A DNA stretch of 64,000 nucleotides from Urophycis tenuis (taxonomy: Eukaryota > Chordata > Actinopteri > Gadiformes > Phycidae). Of the stretch, positions 1-10,790 are shown in pieces. Position 1 is the first letter of the stretch, and each line of letters starts with the position of its first letter. The translations under genes and the position numbers were made by a program. The stretch lies in contig JAXIVH010000403.1 in NCBI GenBank assembly GCA_036785325.1, positions 1-64,000 of the forward strand. Direction: 5' to 3'. A model generated the notes under the pieces. It did no database searches. It had not been told where the DNA came from and saw nothing but the letters and a program-made list of their open reading frames with translations.

Positions 1-1147
1 AAACCAAAAAAAAACAAGGGTTTGGTTTTTCGGATTAGGTTTAGGGTGTTCCCCATAGGTGGGGTTTTATGGTTTTGTTTTAGGATCTAGGGTTGGGAGT
101 TAGAGTTTCCTATTAGGGTTGGGTTTGTGGTATGTCCATGGTTCAAGAGTCTTTTGGGTTGCCTCTTAGGCATGATTTTTTGGTTCTCAGGCTTGCTATT
201 ATGGTTATGGTGTCGTATATCGGGGGTTGGGTTCACAACGTGGTTTTTTATATTTGAAAGCACTTGTAAAGGCCCCTGCGAGTAGAAGAGCTGATGTGAT
301 GTGAACAGAGCAGACTGAGAGGCTCCCAGTATCCAACACAGTGAGCTCTCATGCCTCTGAGTGTGGGCTGCTATCTTGATTGCTTAATTGTTTGTGCCCA
401 TCTCTAACATTCAGAGTCCTTTCGGGGGGGACTATGAAACCATACGCTGTTCTGATTCTGGTCCGTTACAGTCCATTACACCACATTCATCTCTATTCAT
501 ATTCAATATGTTCACCTGCAGGGGTGATTCTAGGTTCTTTTTTTTTGGGGGGGGGGGGGGGGGTAGCCCCCAGGAAGGCTTGAGCCCACCCAAAAAAGGT
601 CTGGCTTCACCACTGATTTTCATAATTTTTTTCTTTCATTTTCTCTTTCTGTTTATTTGACAGCACAGAGATTCGGAGCTATGGCCTCGAATGCCCAGGT
701 CTAACGACAGCGCTCGTGTTTACCTGGCTTACTTGAAACTTTTGCTTTTGCTTTTTACTTTGGCTTCTCGGTATGTTCCTCCAGATGGAGAGCAACTGGT
801 ATGAACTGCAGGTCATTCTAGATTTTGTTCAGTCGCATTCAGCTCCATGGCGTCCTATGTTGCCCTAGTTGTGAGATATTTTTTCCAATTTCTCCATCAA
901 AGTTAAATCCCTTTATGCCTTTGTTAAGCTGTTTTTCACATTAAGCCTTTTAGGGCATCCACATATACATAATGGAGGCATGGTGCACTATCAGGGCTAT
1001 TTACATGGAAATGGCCCCATTCTGTGATGCAGGGCCAGGGACAGGCAGCCTAATGGTCAATATCTCTCTCTCCATCGTTTTAGACTTCTAAGCAGACTCC
1101 TGAAGTAGAACATGGACCCCTGATCAACTGTTGTGAGTTATTAGGGG
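1..1147. other. No gene recognised; T/G-rich start with TTAGGG-like words
   Basis: The first ~240 bases are G/T-rich and contain TTTAGGG, CTAGGGTTGGG and ATTAGGGTTGGG words. The rest is unique sequence with a poly(T)/poly(G) run at 540-563. I see no exon with splice support. Confidence 0.5.
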
Positions 1148-1470
1148 TTCATCCAACCACCCATCATTCATCTATTCATCTATTCATCTGGTTCAGTCAG
1201 TCAGCATCAATCTATTCAGCCATTCATTCTGCTTTCCATCATCCACTCATCATCTATTCAGCCATTCATTCAGTTATCCAGCATCCATCCATCAACCTTT
1301 TCAGTAGTTCATTCAGTTTTTCCATCATCCATCCATCAATCTAGTCAGCCATTCATTCAGTTATCCAGCATCCATCCATCAAACTTTTCAGCCATTCATT
1401 CAGCTTTCCATCACCCATCCACCTATCCATCCATCTATTAATCTGTTCATCCAGCATCCATCCATATCAT
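1148..1470. repeat. Minisatellite rich in CATC/CATT, ~55-60-bp unit
   Basis: Several diverged copies of a unit containing CAGCCATTCATTCAGTTATC and CAGCATCCATCCATCAA, itself built from 4-bp CATC/CATT words. Confidence 0.85.
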
Positions 1471-1871
1471 TCATGTATACAGCTTCTAAATGTCGTCTGT
1501 CTGCTTTCCTGCATGTACTGACCTTCCATGACTGGCTCGCCATGCTAGGAGCACAGGGGACTCCCGGTAATGTCACACCACGCTGAAAAAAAAGCCTCCA
1601 CCAAATGGCGCAGGATTTATCCCTCTCTCCGTAGTGTGTTCCTCCTCCTCAAAACAAAAGCAGGAATTATCACCTGGCGGCAGAGATAATCAATGTGGAT
1701 TAAAAAAAAATAAAAAAAAATTACACACACACAAATACATGATGAGCGGTGGGTATTGATTGGTGGAGGGTTAATAATGCATTCCCCCGCTCCATCTATA
1801 AACTGGGGTGCCCACTGGTAACACTTAACCAATGGCACTTGATGAACGGCCATGAGGGTCCCAGAGCTTGT

Positions 1872-1905
<34 letters not shown>

Positions 1906-2069
1906 ATCAGCAGTCTGAGGGCCTCCTGTAACCCCCCCCCCCCCCCACCACAACACACACACACACACACACACACCACCACCACCACCACACAATCACC
2001 CATAAAAGTAAAATGCAGCGAGTTTGGAGAACAGCCTTGCCCTGTTTGTCAGACGACTTGTTGTAAATC

Positions 2070-2419
2070 GTGTGCATAATGTTTGTGTGTTTTTTGTGTG
2101 TTATTGTGTGTGTTTGTATGTGTGTGTACTTGTGTGTGTGTGTGTGTGTGTGTGTGGATATCTGTGTGTGTGTTTGTAGGCTATACGTGTGTATTTGTGT
2201 GCGTGTATGTGTTTGTCTGTGTGTGTGTGTGTATCTGTTGTGTGTTTTTGTATCTGTGTGTGTGTGTTTTATGTGTGTATGCGTGTATTTGTGTGTATGT
2301 GTGTTTGTTCTGTTTAAGTGTGTGTATCTGTGTTGTGTGTGTCTGTATCTGTGTCTGTATCTGTGTGTGTGTGTCTGTATCTGTGTCTGTATCTGTGTGT
2401 GTGTTGTAACTGTTTCTGC

Positions 2420-2462
<43 letters not shown>
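2070..2462. repeat. Long impure (GT)n / GTGTCTGTAT repeat tract
   Basis: Almost 400 bp of GT-rich DNA with tetra- and hexamer variants (TCTGTATCTGTG, TGTTTGTG). Poly(G) (about 1871-1903), poly(C) and a short CA run precede it at 1871-1975. Long open frames here are by-products of the repeat. Confidence 0.95.
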
Positions 2463-2468
<6 letters not shown>

Positions 2469-2519
2469 TGTGCATGTGAGTCTGAGGCCACGGAGGATGT
2501 GCAGGAAGCCTGAGCTGAT

Positions 2520-3840
2520 GAAACATTTAGCCAGGGTCATGTTCCCCGTTATCTATAATGGCTTCGTCTGAAGGGAATACAAACAGCACGTTGATCAGTC
2601 GAAACCATTGTGGGATCAACGTTGAACAGGTAACCGTGGTTCTTCAATAGCCCTTTCTTGGGTCCGCAAATGTGAACGTTGAAATCCCCTCGCCGAACAA
2701 TGGGGATTCAGAACTCCCATTTTATTTTTTCGGTCCGGTTCAGGGAGAAAGAAATCTCACACCTGACATTGAAACAGAGGACTATTTTCGGCAGAGCGGA
2801 TTCTAATGAGGTCTCTTTGAGCCATTATAAAGTGTCCCTTCTCCTCTTTTTTTTTTGACCGTCTTTGTGTTGCGGCTGAAACAGGACGGACAACACCGGG
2901 GCTCATCATGTGCAGACTAATGAAGTGAGGGAGCACAATGGGAGCCGCGGCCACAGACCTTGTTCCCTCTGCTCTGGGACTTTGATCTGATGGGAAGCGC
3001 CGTTTTCGTAGGCATTCTCAAAGTTCACCTGGTCACACGAAGCGCCATTCATTTTGCGTCGACGGCGCTGTCTCGATTTGTCATAAAAAAGGTGCCATTG
3101 TGCTTGCGACTGAAAGACGCAGTATTACTACTCTGAACACTTTCCCTAATTTAACTGTCCTCCACTGTGCCCAGACTTTACATCAGCGTTACCGCGGGGA
3201 CTGACACTGTCATTCGGTTTCATAATGAACTGGGACCTTTCAGACCCCCTCGCGTCGCGGGAACAGAGATATCCGCTGCCAGTTCTTTAGCCGGGAGGTG
3301 TTCGGTACGCGAGCTGCGTTCGCAAGCGGCGCGGCGCCGTCTGACAGCACCCGGTCACACCTGCGGACATGTCAGTGGCACCCAACGGGTCGGGCCGGCG
3401 CTGCCTGTTAGCTTTTGTTCCGCACCACCACCACGTTCCGCATTCCGTCACTGTCCCGCTCAGAGTGTCGGGAGGGAGGATCTGTGGTGTGTGTTTTAAA
3501 ACACAACCCCGGCTCCCGTGCAGAAAAGGTTGCCGGGGGCCTCGGCAGGGCTCTCAAGAGGAGGTTGGGATCATAAAAGATTAGATTGTATTATTGTGGA
3601 GATACGCGATGCTGCTGCAGAGCACAGTGGGGGGGACGGGGGGGGGGACGCTGATGACATGAACACATCGCGTGGCTTGTACCAGCGGGGTTCACGGGGT
3701 GCCCAACCCACCCCCCCCCCCCCCACCCCCCCCGCCTGCCTCGTTTCTAGCGGTCTAACGCCCACTTATGTGCAGGGACATTCAGTCAGCAGGTCGCGAG
3801 GCCAGCCTCCCCGCCCCCCCACCCCCTCCACCACACACAC

Positions 3841-3885
<45 letters not shown>

Positions 3886-6800
3886 CACCACACACACACA
3901 CACACACACCACACCACACACACACACACCAAACAGACAGCAGACCGAGTCACGGCGGCGTTGGGGACGGCGTGCTCTGGAGGCGGGGCCGGAGAGAGCG
4001 TCCCGGGCAACAGATGGCAGGAAGCGTCGCTCTCCTCTCAGGGCAACGGCGCTTGTGAGAATCTGTCACAATCCGCGGTCGCAAAATGTCTCAGTCCCCA
4101 GCAAAAATGCTAATGAAACTCAGGCGAGGGGGTCCGAGGAGAACCCGGGGAGGGAAGCGGGGTGGCGGCGGCGGCGGGAAACGGGGGGGGCCAATTTACA
4201 CAACGCCACAGTGATGAATCCATCCTCCTAAAAGGGCACGGGGAGACTCTGCGGCCCGCGGACAGACACTCACAAATGAGCGGGGGGGGGGGGGGGGTAG
4301 GGGTGGGGGGAAGGGGTCTCGCAGGCGCCGATGACATTCAGGGCGCCATCGGGGGGGGCTCTCTCTTGAGAAGAGAGAGAGAGAGAGAGGAGACGTACGC
4401 CCGACAAATTCCATCACAGAGACGTCGCGGGGCGGGGCACACGGGGAAAAGAAGAGAACTCTCTCTGCCTTTGCTGGCACGCGGCGAGGCTCATTAGACG
4501 GGCAGCGCGAGTGAGTTAATGACATGGCGCCTCTTTAGACCAGAAAAACATTTTAAATGGTGTGGATGCTCATGTCGTCCCCCCCACACCAAACTTTTAG
4601 CGACCCCCCCTCCACTGTGTGGTGGGGGGGGGAGAGGGGGGGAGGGGGGGGGACTCCGGAAGCACCACTTTGCTCCGAAAAAATCTCCATCACGAGCGGC
4701 GAGACGAAGCGACTGGTTTCATATGGAAACGAATTGTCACATTAAGCTTAAATGTAATAACTCATAGCATTCGCTGCACATGCTTTACTCCCAATTAGCA
4801 CACATTCAGCCGCGTTCATTAAGGCTGAACGTGTGTGTGTGTGTGGTGTGTGTGTGCGCGTGCGGCTGACACGTCATGGCTCTCGCAAACACTGTCACAC
4901 GGCAGCGGGCACACGGAGACACGCCGCTACTTCAGAATATAACACGGCACCTGAACATTTTTTTCACTTTTTAAATCAATGTTTTTGTCACAGCTTCATA
5001 GGCCGTAAAGCGCCGACTCCAATTTTGCACACTTCGCACCACAAAAAAAAAAAAAAAAAACAAAAAAAAAAAAAAAAAAATCGAAATGAAGTGCGAGTGT
5101 GTGTGTGGCGAGGACCACGTGTATGTCAGGGGGAAGACGAGTGTGAAAACATTGGGTGGGAATGCTATTGTTGTACAATGGCAGCAGCCCAGGCATTTAA
5201 AAAACAATTTAGCGAGACGTCGCATATTCACACAAAGGAAACGTACACGGTTCTGGGTTTGTTTTCTTTGTTTTTACGCACGCTGCCAAGTGCTAGCCAA
5301 TTTGTGCCATCAATCCGTGAGTGTTTTCCAGGGTCTGGCGTTAATGTCTTTGTTAAGTCAGGCCGGCTTCTCTCACATATCAACCAATTTTCGTTTCATT
5401 CTCCACCGCAGGGCTGGAAACCCGAGCGGCGCACAAACAACCTGCTGAATATAATCACTTTGAAACGTTATCACGGTTTGTATCTCTACGGTTTCAACTG
5501 GCGTCTTTTTTTCTTTTCTTTTTTTTTACATTTCTCAGCGACCTGTTCGTCACCGTGTCCACACTACACTCGTTTAAAAAGTACAACGTTTAACATATCA
5601 AGGGAATGAGTTGTAATTAAAGAAAAAAAAAAAAACAAGAAAAATGTGTTCAATTCAAAATGGCGGAAGAAAACGGGAGGCTCCACCGTAAATGGCGTTC
5701 GGTTAGATACAAAAAAAAAAAAAGAAGACAACCAGCAAGAAAACAGATGGGTCTCATTTCTTCAGGCCCGAGGTAAACACATGATCTTTCCTTATGCCGA
5801 CAATGACCACCCTTATTAGAACGTAGGAACCCTGTGGGAAATTAAGCACAGCCATCATTTGAGATCCAGAGCTCGCGGTGTCAGCTGAGCGGAGCCTCAC
5901 TTCACGGACACATATCTGTCACGGGAAAAACACCCCAGGAGGACACTTCCTAATTCAATAACAAAAGAGAAGATCATTCATAGATATTAACCAGAGGAAA
6001 CCTAGATCCAAGATTAACATCTCCAATCACTTCTGGGGCAAAGCCGCCTTGATAACCGTTTTAAATTGAAAACATGAGATTGACTTCGTCTATATAGGGC
6101 TCGCACAAAAAGCTCATCAAAACTACCAGCTCAAATCGGGGCCATTAGGAGCATTTCAATGTTAGTTATGTTAGTGGTGGGCCTGCTGGTATTACAGAGA
6201 GATATTGTCCCCCTCATACAGCAGGCGGCATAACAAAGTTTTGTTTAGCCGAGGTTACGGTGTAATTACACACGTCTACCGCTTGTAAATCACACTCAAT
6301 CACCGATTCCTAAGGTTGTCCGGAGTTAAAGATAGCCCCCAGAGCTTGGGGTCATGTCCACTCAGCGCCCTTCAGTACATTTCACCTCTGGTAGCCGGTT
6401 AAAATAAATTCACTATTTATTAGCCATGAAGTAATGGGGACATGAGGCCTGGAGGACACCGAAACCATAATTCTCTTCACACATACGACCGTCTCGTATT
6501 AATATGCTATATTCCATTATTCCATCGTTTACTTCATCGTTTTCATCTCCAAGATGGAAATATTTAACAAGGGAGGCTTTAGCGGTGAACTTAAAAAACA
6601 CAAGAGTATAAAAAAGTTCATATCCTTTCCAAGTTTCCAGCCTCGTTCAACTCACGGCCCCCTAAAAGGCTGAAACCTCGCCCCAACCCCGCCACCCCAC
6701 TCCGGAAAAAAAAGCAGAGCCGAGACCCTTGCTAGCAGTGCAGACAAGAGAGCTGATTTCACTACAGCGCGCCAGTAATTTTCCATGTTGGACGGAGCTG

Positions 6801-7244
6801 CTAGGAGGCAGGGTAAGGAGCACAGAGAACGCGTCTCTGGCTTCTCAAGTGGGAGTTCTTTCTGCGGAACACAAAAGGATGTGCTCATCTGCAACGTGTC
6901 CCGGCACCGCGGGGGCCAAGGGCTTTACTGGCAAGGGGAAGTCTTCCGGGGACTGAACCCTGGCGAGGAACACTCAAGAGTCAGGGTCACCTTGACCTCA
7001 GGGGCCAAGAGTGATCATCTCCACTGGGGCTGCGGCACAAAAGAGGAACAAGTGATTAAAGGGGGAGTACTCAGAAAAAAAAAAGAAAAAAAAACTTAAT
7101 GGCCCCAGATGAGGGCCAAAATGTCCCTTAATCACCTGGAAGTTGGCTTTTTTTCTTTTCTTATTCAAGGTAGGGGTTGTAATCTGCGTGAAGGATTTGG
7201 GCGAGATCAAGAACAACAAGAGTCTGGGAAAAACATAACTTCAC
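2520..7244. other. No gene recognised; mixed unique and simple-repeat DNA
   Basis: Holds CA/GT runs (3833-3930, 4829-4855), poly(G) near 4281-4297, and poly(A) at 5042-5080. Open frames here are compositional. The part from about 5.8 to 7.2 kb is unique and free of simple repeats, but I found no protein or RNA gene in it. Confidence 0.5.
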
Positions 7245-7250
7245 TTTATT
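7245..7250 (-). terminator. Candidate poly(A) signal AATAAA for the nischarin-tail exon
   Basis: TTTATT on the plus strand reads AATAAA on the minus strand, about 400 bases after the stop at 7655; a second copy lies near 7286. This fits a 3' UTR of about 0.4 kb. Confidence 0.45.
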
Positions 7251-7654
7251 ATGAACGTATCAAGACAAATCCACCGACGAGACATTTATTTAAAAAATAT
7301 ATTGAATTATGCTTGCAATTTCCTAAAACTCAAGCTACAGAATTTGTCACGTTTTTTAATTAAAATATGAGTGTTCATGAATTCTTTGGAGATGCAGGAG
7401 TAGAGTCCCATTATTGCAATTATGTCTGATGGGAGAATCTAAAAAATAAAGCGCTCAAATAATCTAAAAACGACACCTGGAGGAAAAACAATACACACAA
7501 AAAGAAGACACAGAAAAACCAGTACAACCAAACCAAACCAACACATTTGCACACACACACACACGGCATCATATTTACATCACCACAGTGTTTCTGCTGC
7601 TGGAGGGGGACACGCCTATAACTACTACTATAACCGGCCCGTCTCCCGGCCCGG

Positions 7655-9856
7655 CTAACCGGCCGTCTGGTCCAGGACAATAACGAAGTGGTCGCTTGCC
7701 AAGTGATCCATCAGGCAGGCGGCCTCCGCGGGGCAGCTGAAAGTTAACTTCCACACTTCGGCGCCGGGCGCTGACTCAGGGGCCCCCGGCGTTCCCGGGC
7801 CCCCGGCTCCCGCGCCCGATCCCGCCAGGACCACGTCCACCCGGGGGCCGGCTCTCCCCTCGGCCGCGCCCCGCCGCCGCCGCCACCGCCGCAGCAGGCG
7901 CACGTGGGCGCGGGGGCGGAGCCACAGGTCCAGGAAGTGGCCGCGGCGGGGCTTGCGGAGGAACAGCGGGTCCTCCTGCACCAGGCCCAGGTGGGTCTCC
8001 GTGAGGAGGAGACGGGCCAGGGGCTGGGCCCGGGCGCGCGGGCCGGCACGCACCGCCACACTGGTGTACAGCAGCACGCGCACATCCGCCACGCTGGGCC
8101 CCCCCGCCGCCATGTTGGCGTGGAGGAGGTAGGCCAGGTCGGCCAGCGGCCTCTGGAACCGGCAGGTGACCGTCAGGCCGGCGCCGAGCGGCAGGTCGGG
8201 GACGGGCGCGTGCCAGTCCAGAGACGGGGACGCCAGGTCCGCGTGGAGCAGGGGGTGCCGCTCCCCGGGGCGGAGCACGCCCAGCAGGGCGCGGCTCACC
8301 TCTTGGGTGAGCCTCCAGCTTTGGGTGTGGAGGCCCAGCGCCAGCTCCTCCGCGTGGGCGCCGGCCGTGAGACGCAGGCTCTGGCCCGCCAGGCCCACGT
8401 GGATCCCCCGGAGGAGACGCAAGGGGAAGTGGTGGAAGACGGCGAGGGCGCCGGCCTCGCACGCCAACACGCAGAGGCCGGCCTCCAGCAGGAGGACGAG
8501 CGCCGGGCGGGGCCGAGGCCGGCGGCAGGTGGCGGCCTCCAGCCAATAGAGGGCCAGGATCGGCCGAGAGCCGAGCGCGGGCGAGGGGACGAGGTGACGC
8601 AAGGACATCAGGAGCTCGGGCAGAGGCAATGATTGGAGTTCTTTAAAGACGTCAGGGAATTGGAGCAGGTTCTGACAGATAGTCTGCACGCCCTCTGTGC
8701 TGCGCACGGTCACCGTGTCCTCTGGTGACTCCACAGTTATAATTGAGTTCTGTGCGGCGGCGGCAGCGGGCTCCTCGACCGCGGTCACGAGGGTGGCCTG
8801 TGATTTACAGCTCGGCGGCGCGGGTGAAGCCTCCTCCTCAGACGCACTCCACTCCTCCTCTTCTTCTTCCGCCTGAATATTAACCATCTCAAGCGTATTC
8901 ATTTCCAACTCCCCCACAGCACCGCACAAGCCGCTCTCTTCAACCCAGGAGGAACTGCGGGGCCACGCGTCCCCGCCGCTCTGCGTCGGGAGACGCACGG
9001 CTTCCGGCTCCCGGTCCCCCGCCGTCTGAGGCGCGGGGCTCGGGTCCAGCTGCAGGCGGCGAATCAGCGGCAGGCCGCTCACCGCGGAGAGCGCGTGGCT
9101 GTCCCGGACCAGCGAGAAGGCGTAGCTCTCGGTGATCAGAGAGAACATCTGGCCCGTCGTCGCCGCGCTCAGCACCTGGCTCCTCCTAATCAAGGACGCC
9201 GCCCGACCCGACCAGCGCGTCTCGCCGGCACCGGGAAGCCCCGGCAGGCGCCGCAGGAGACGGCCGGCGTCCGGCAACATCCAGGACACCCGGCTGACGA
9301 GCGCGGCCAGCCGGGAGCGGCGCCCGGACACCTCGGGTTCTCCCGCCCCCGGCCCGCCCCGCTGGGCGTCACCCTCCCCCCCGGGCGGCCGCGGCTCCAG
9401 GGCAGCGTGCTCTGGCGCCCGGCGCCGCGTCTTTTCCAAGAGGGGCGGAGAGCGAGCGGAGGAGGAGGAGGAGGCGGCGTGCGGCGGGACCGACCCGGGT
9501 CCGGAGCACCGCCGCTGACGCGGCTCGGCGCCCTCTAATGAGCTCCCAGCTGAGCCGGGCCGCCCCTGGCAGGACTCCGCCGCGACACCTCGGCTCTCGT
9601 TAGCCGATCCCACCGGCGGCGCGCTGCATCCATCACCGGGGCCCGGGACTCCCCCGGACCGCCCCTCTGCTCCCCCGCCACGTCTCGCTGCTGATGCTGC
9701 TGCTCCGGTCCCCGTCCCGTCGTCTCCGCTCGGGTTGGGCGGCGCCGACGCGGCGTCCGGGCCTGATTTACGAGACGGGCCGCCCTCCCGCTCCCGGCCC
9801 CCCCCGGCTCCGGCCGGCCCAGAGGAGGGCTGAGGGACGGGCCCACTCTCCGGCAT
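7655..9856 (-). CDS. Nischarin (IRAS) C-terminal-like coding exon, possibly the tail of the kinesin gene
   Basis: A GC-rich open frame of up to 733 codons ending at the stop 7655-7657. Its last ~330 residues follow the order of blocks in the C-terminus of human nischarin: a segment ending LRLTAG (compare FRLTG), a VRVLLYTSVAVRAG strand (compare LSILLYVQAFQVG), ARLLLTETHLGLVQEDP (compare TLLLTSSEIFLLDED), and VWKLTFSCPAEA near the end (compare VQWQVFVPSAES). The first ~300 residues are low-complexity Pro/Gly/Arg/Ser with one patch of alternating hydrophobic segments around residues 190-275; I do not recognise it. No PX or LRR domain is present, so this is not a full nischarin. It lies on the same strand, 4 kb downstream of the last firm kinesin exon. 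A stop lies just upstream of the ATG (the TAG also reads as a weak splice acceptor), so the true exon start is unknown. It is either the 3' coding exon of the kinesin gene or a separate gene. Confidence 0.6.
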   Translation of the reverse strand: MPESGPVPQPSSGPAGAGGGREREGGPSRKSGPDAASAPPNPSGDDGTGTGAAASAARRGGGAEGRSGGVPGPGDGCSAPPVGSANESRGVAAESCQGRPGSAGSSLEGAEPRQRRCSGPGSVPPHAASSSSSARSPPLLEKTRRRAPEHAALEPRPPGGEGDAQRGGPGAGEPEVSGRRSRLAALVSRVSWMLPDAGRLLRRLPGLPGAGETRWSGRAASLIRRSQVLSAATTGQMFSLITESYAFSLVRDSHALSAVSGLPLIRRLQLDPSPAPQTAGDREPEAVRLPTQSGGDAWPRSSSWVEESGLCGAVGELEMNTLEMVNIQAEEEEEEWSASEEEASPAPPSCKSQATLVTAVEEPAAAAAQNSIITVESPEDTVTVRSTEGVQTICQNLLQFPDVFKELQSLPLPELLMSLRHLVPSPALGSRPILALYWLEAATCRRPRPRPALVLLLEAGLCVLACEAGALAVFHHFPLRLLRGIHVGLAGQSLRLTAGAHAEELALGLHTQSWRLTQEVSRALLGVLRPGERHPLLHADLASPSLDWHAPVPDLPLGAGLTVTCRFQRPLADLAYLLHANMAAGGPSVADVRVLLYTSVAVRAGPRARAQPLARLLLTETHLGLVQEDPLFLRKPRRGHFLDLWLRPRAHVRLLRRWRRRRGAAEGRAGPRVDVVLAGSGAGAGGPGTPGAPESAPGAEVWKLTFSCPAEAACLMDHLASDHFVIVLDQTAG

Positions 9857-10309
9857 GGCCTATTTTCAACAAAGTGAAGGGAAAGAGCACAAAAAACACG
9901 CGGAACATGGAGAGACACACGACTTGAGTGTGGAGGAGCCGCTGTTGGGATCTTTCCAAACCCCCCCCCCCCCGCGCTCTCCGTGGAAACAAGAACCTCC
10001 AAGACCACCTCCTCCTCCGGGCGCCGTCTCCGGCAAGGAGATTTCTGGCAAAAAACGTGCCAACGACAAGCGATACGTGAAGCGGAATGCGTTTCGGCGC
10101 GCGCTAGACGCATCGTTTGCTTGCTCTCACAGTATAAAACGGCTTCATCAATGGCCGCCCTTCGGGGGGGGGAAGGAACGAGAGGCTGGAGATGAACACT
10201 CGTGAACAGGAGCGTGAGGAGAACACGTCCCGACGTGGATATAAACTGTTCCAATTGCCAAGCTGGAATTGGAACTCGGTCCGAGTATAAACGAAACGAC
10301 TGGTGCACT

Positions 10310-10758
10310 AAGCCAGGGATGGGTCACAATCAGGTGAGAACGTGGTCTAGTTGTTGATGTCAGTGAGTGAGTGAGTGAGTGAGTGAGTGAACACACACCG
10401 CTGCATGGAGCACCACATCTGCAGAGGGGTCGACCGGCGGCTTGCTCGGGGGTGTGTCCGGGCCGGCTGCAGCCGACACATCTGGCCTGATGAACGGAGC
10501 AGAGCACACACGCAGCGTGGTCACAGAGGGGGGGGGGGGGGGGGGGCGGGCGGGCGGTCAGGTGATGAGGTCACCGGGTCGGCGCGACGCCGGGGGGGCT
10601 TCGTGTACCGACACACACTGCTGACCTCTGTGTGTGTGTGTCTGTGTGTGGCAGATATATATACTCTATACAACGAGGACTTCAACGTGCGACATTTCAA
10701 CGGGTAAAACGTTTAAGTGCACACTACATACACAAACGCCATCTACATCTGTTTGTTT

Positions 10759-10790
<32 letters not shown>

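Noticed and set aside
1907..2540. Long Thr/His and Val/Cys frames on both strands
   Set aside because: These are translations of GT/CA repeats.
3518..4231. 237-codon plus-strand frame
   Set aside because: Dominated by CA-derived His/Thr and poly-Pro. No conserved domain or codon-phase splice support.
4833..5609. 258-codon plus-strand frame
   Set aside because: Runs across CA and poly(A) tracts with no family resemblance.
9535..10308. Minus-strand 257-codon frame overlapping the nischarin-like exon start
   Set aside because: Overlaps in another register, has no recognisable motif, and is better explained as a GC-rich shadow frame.
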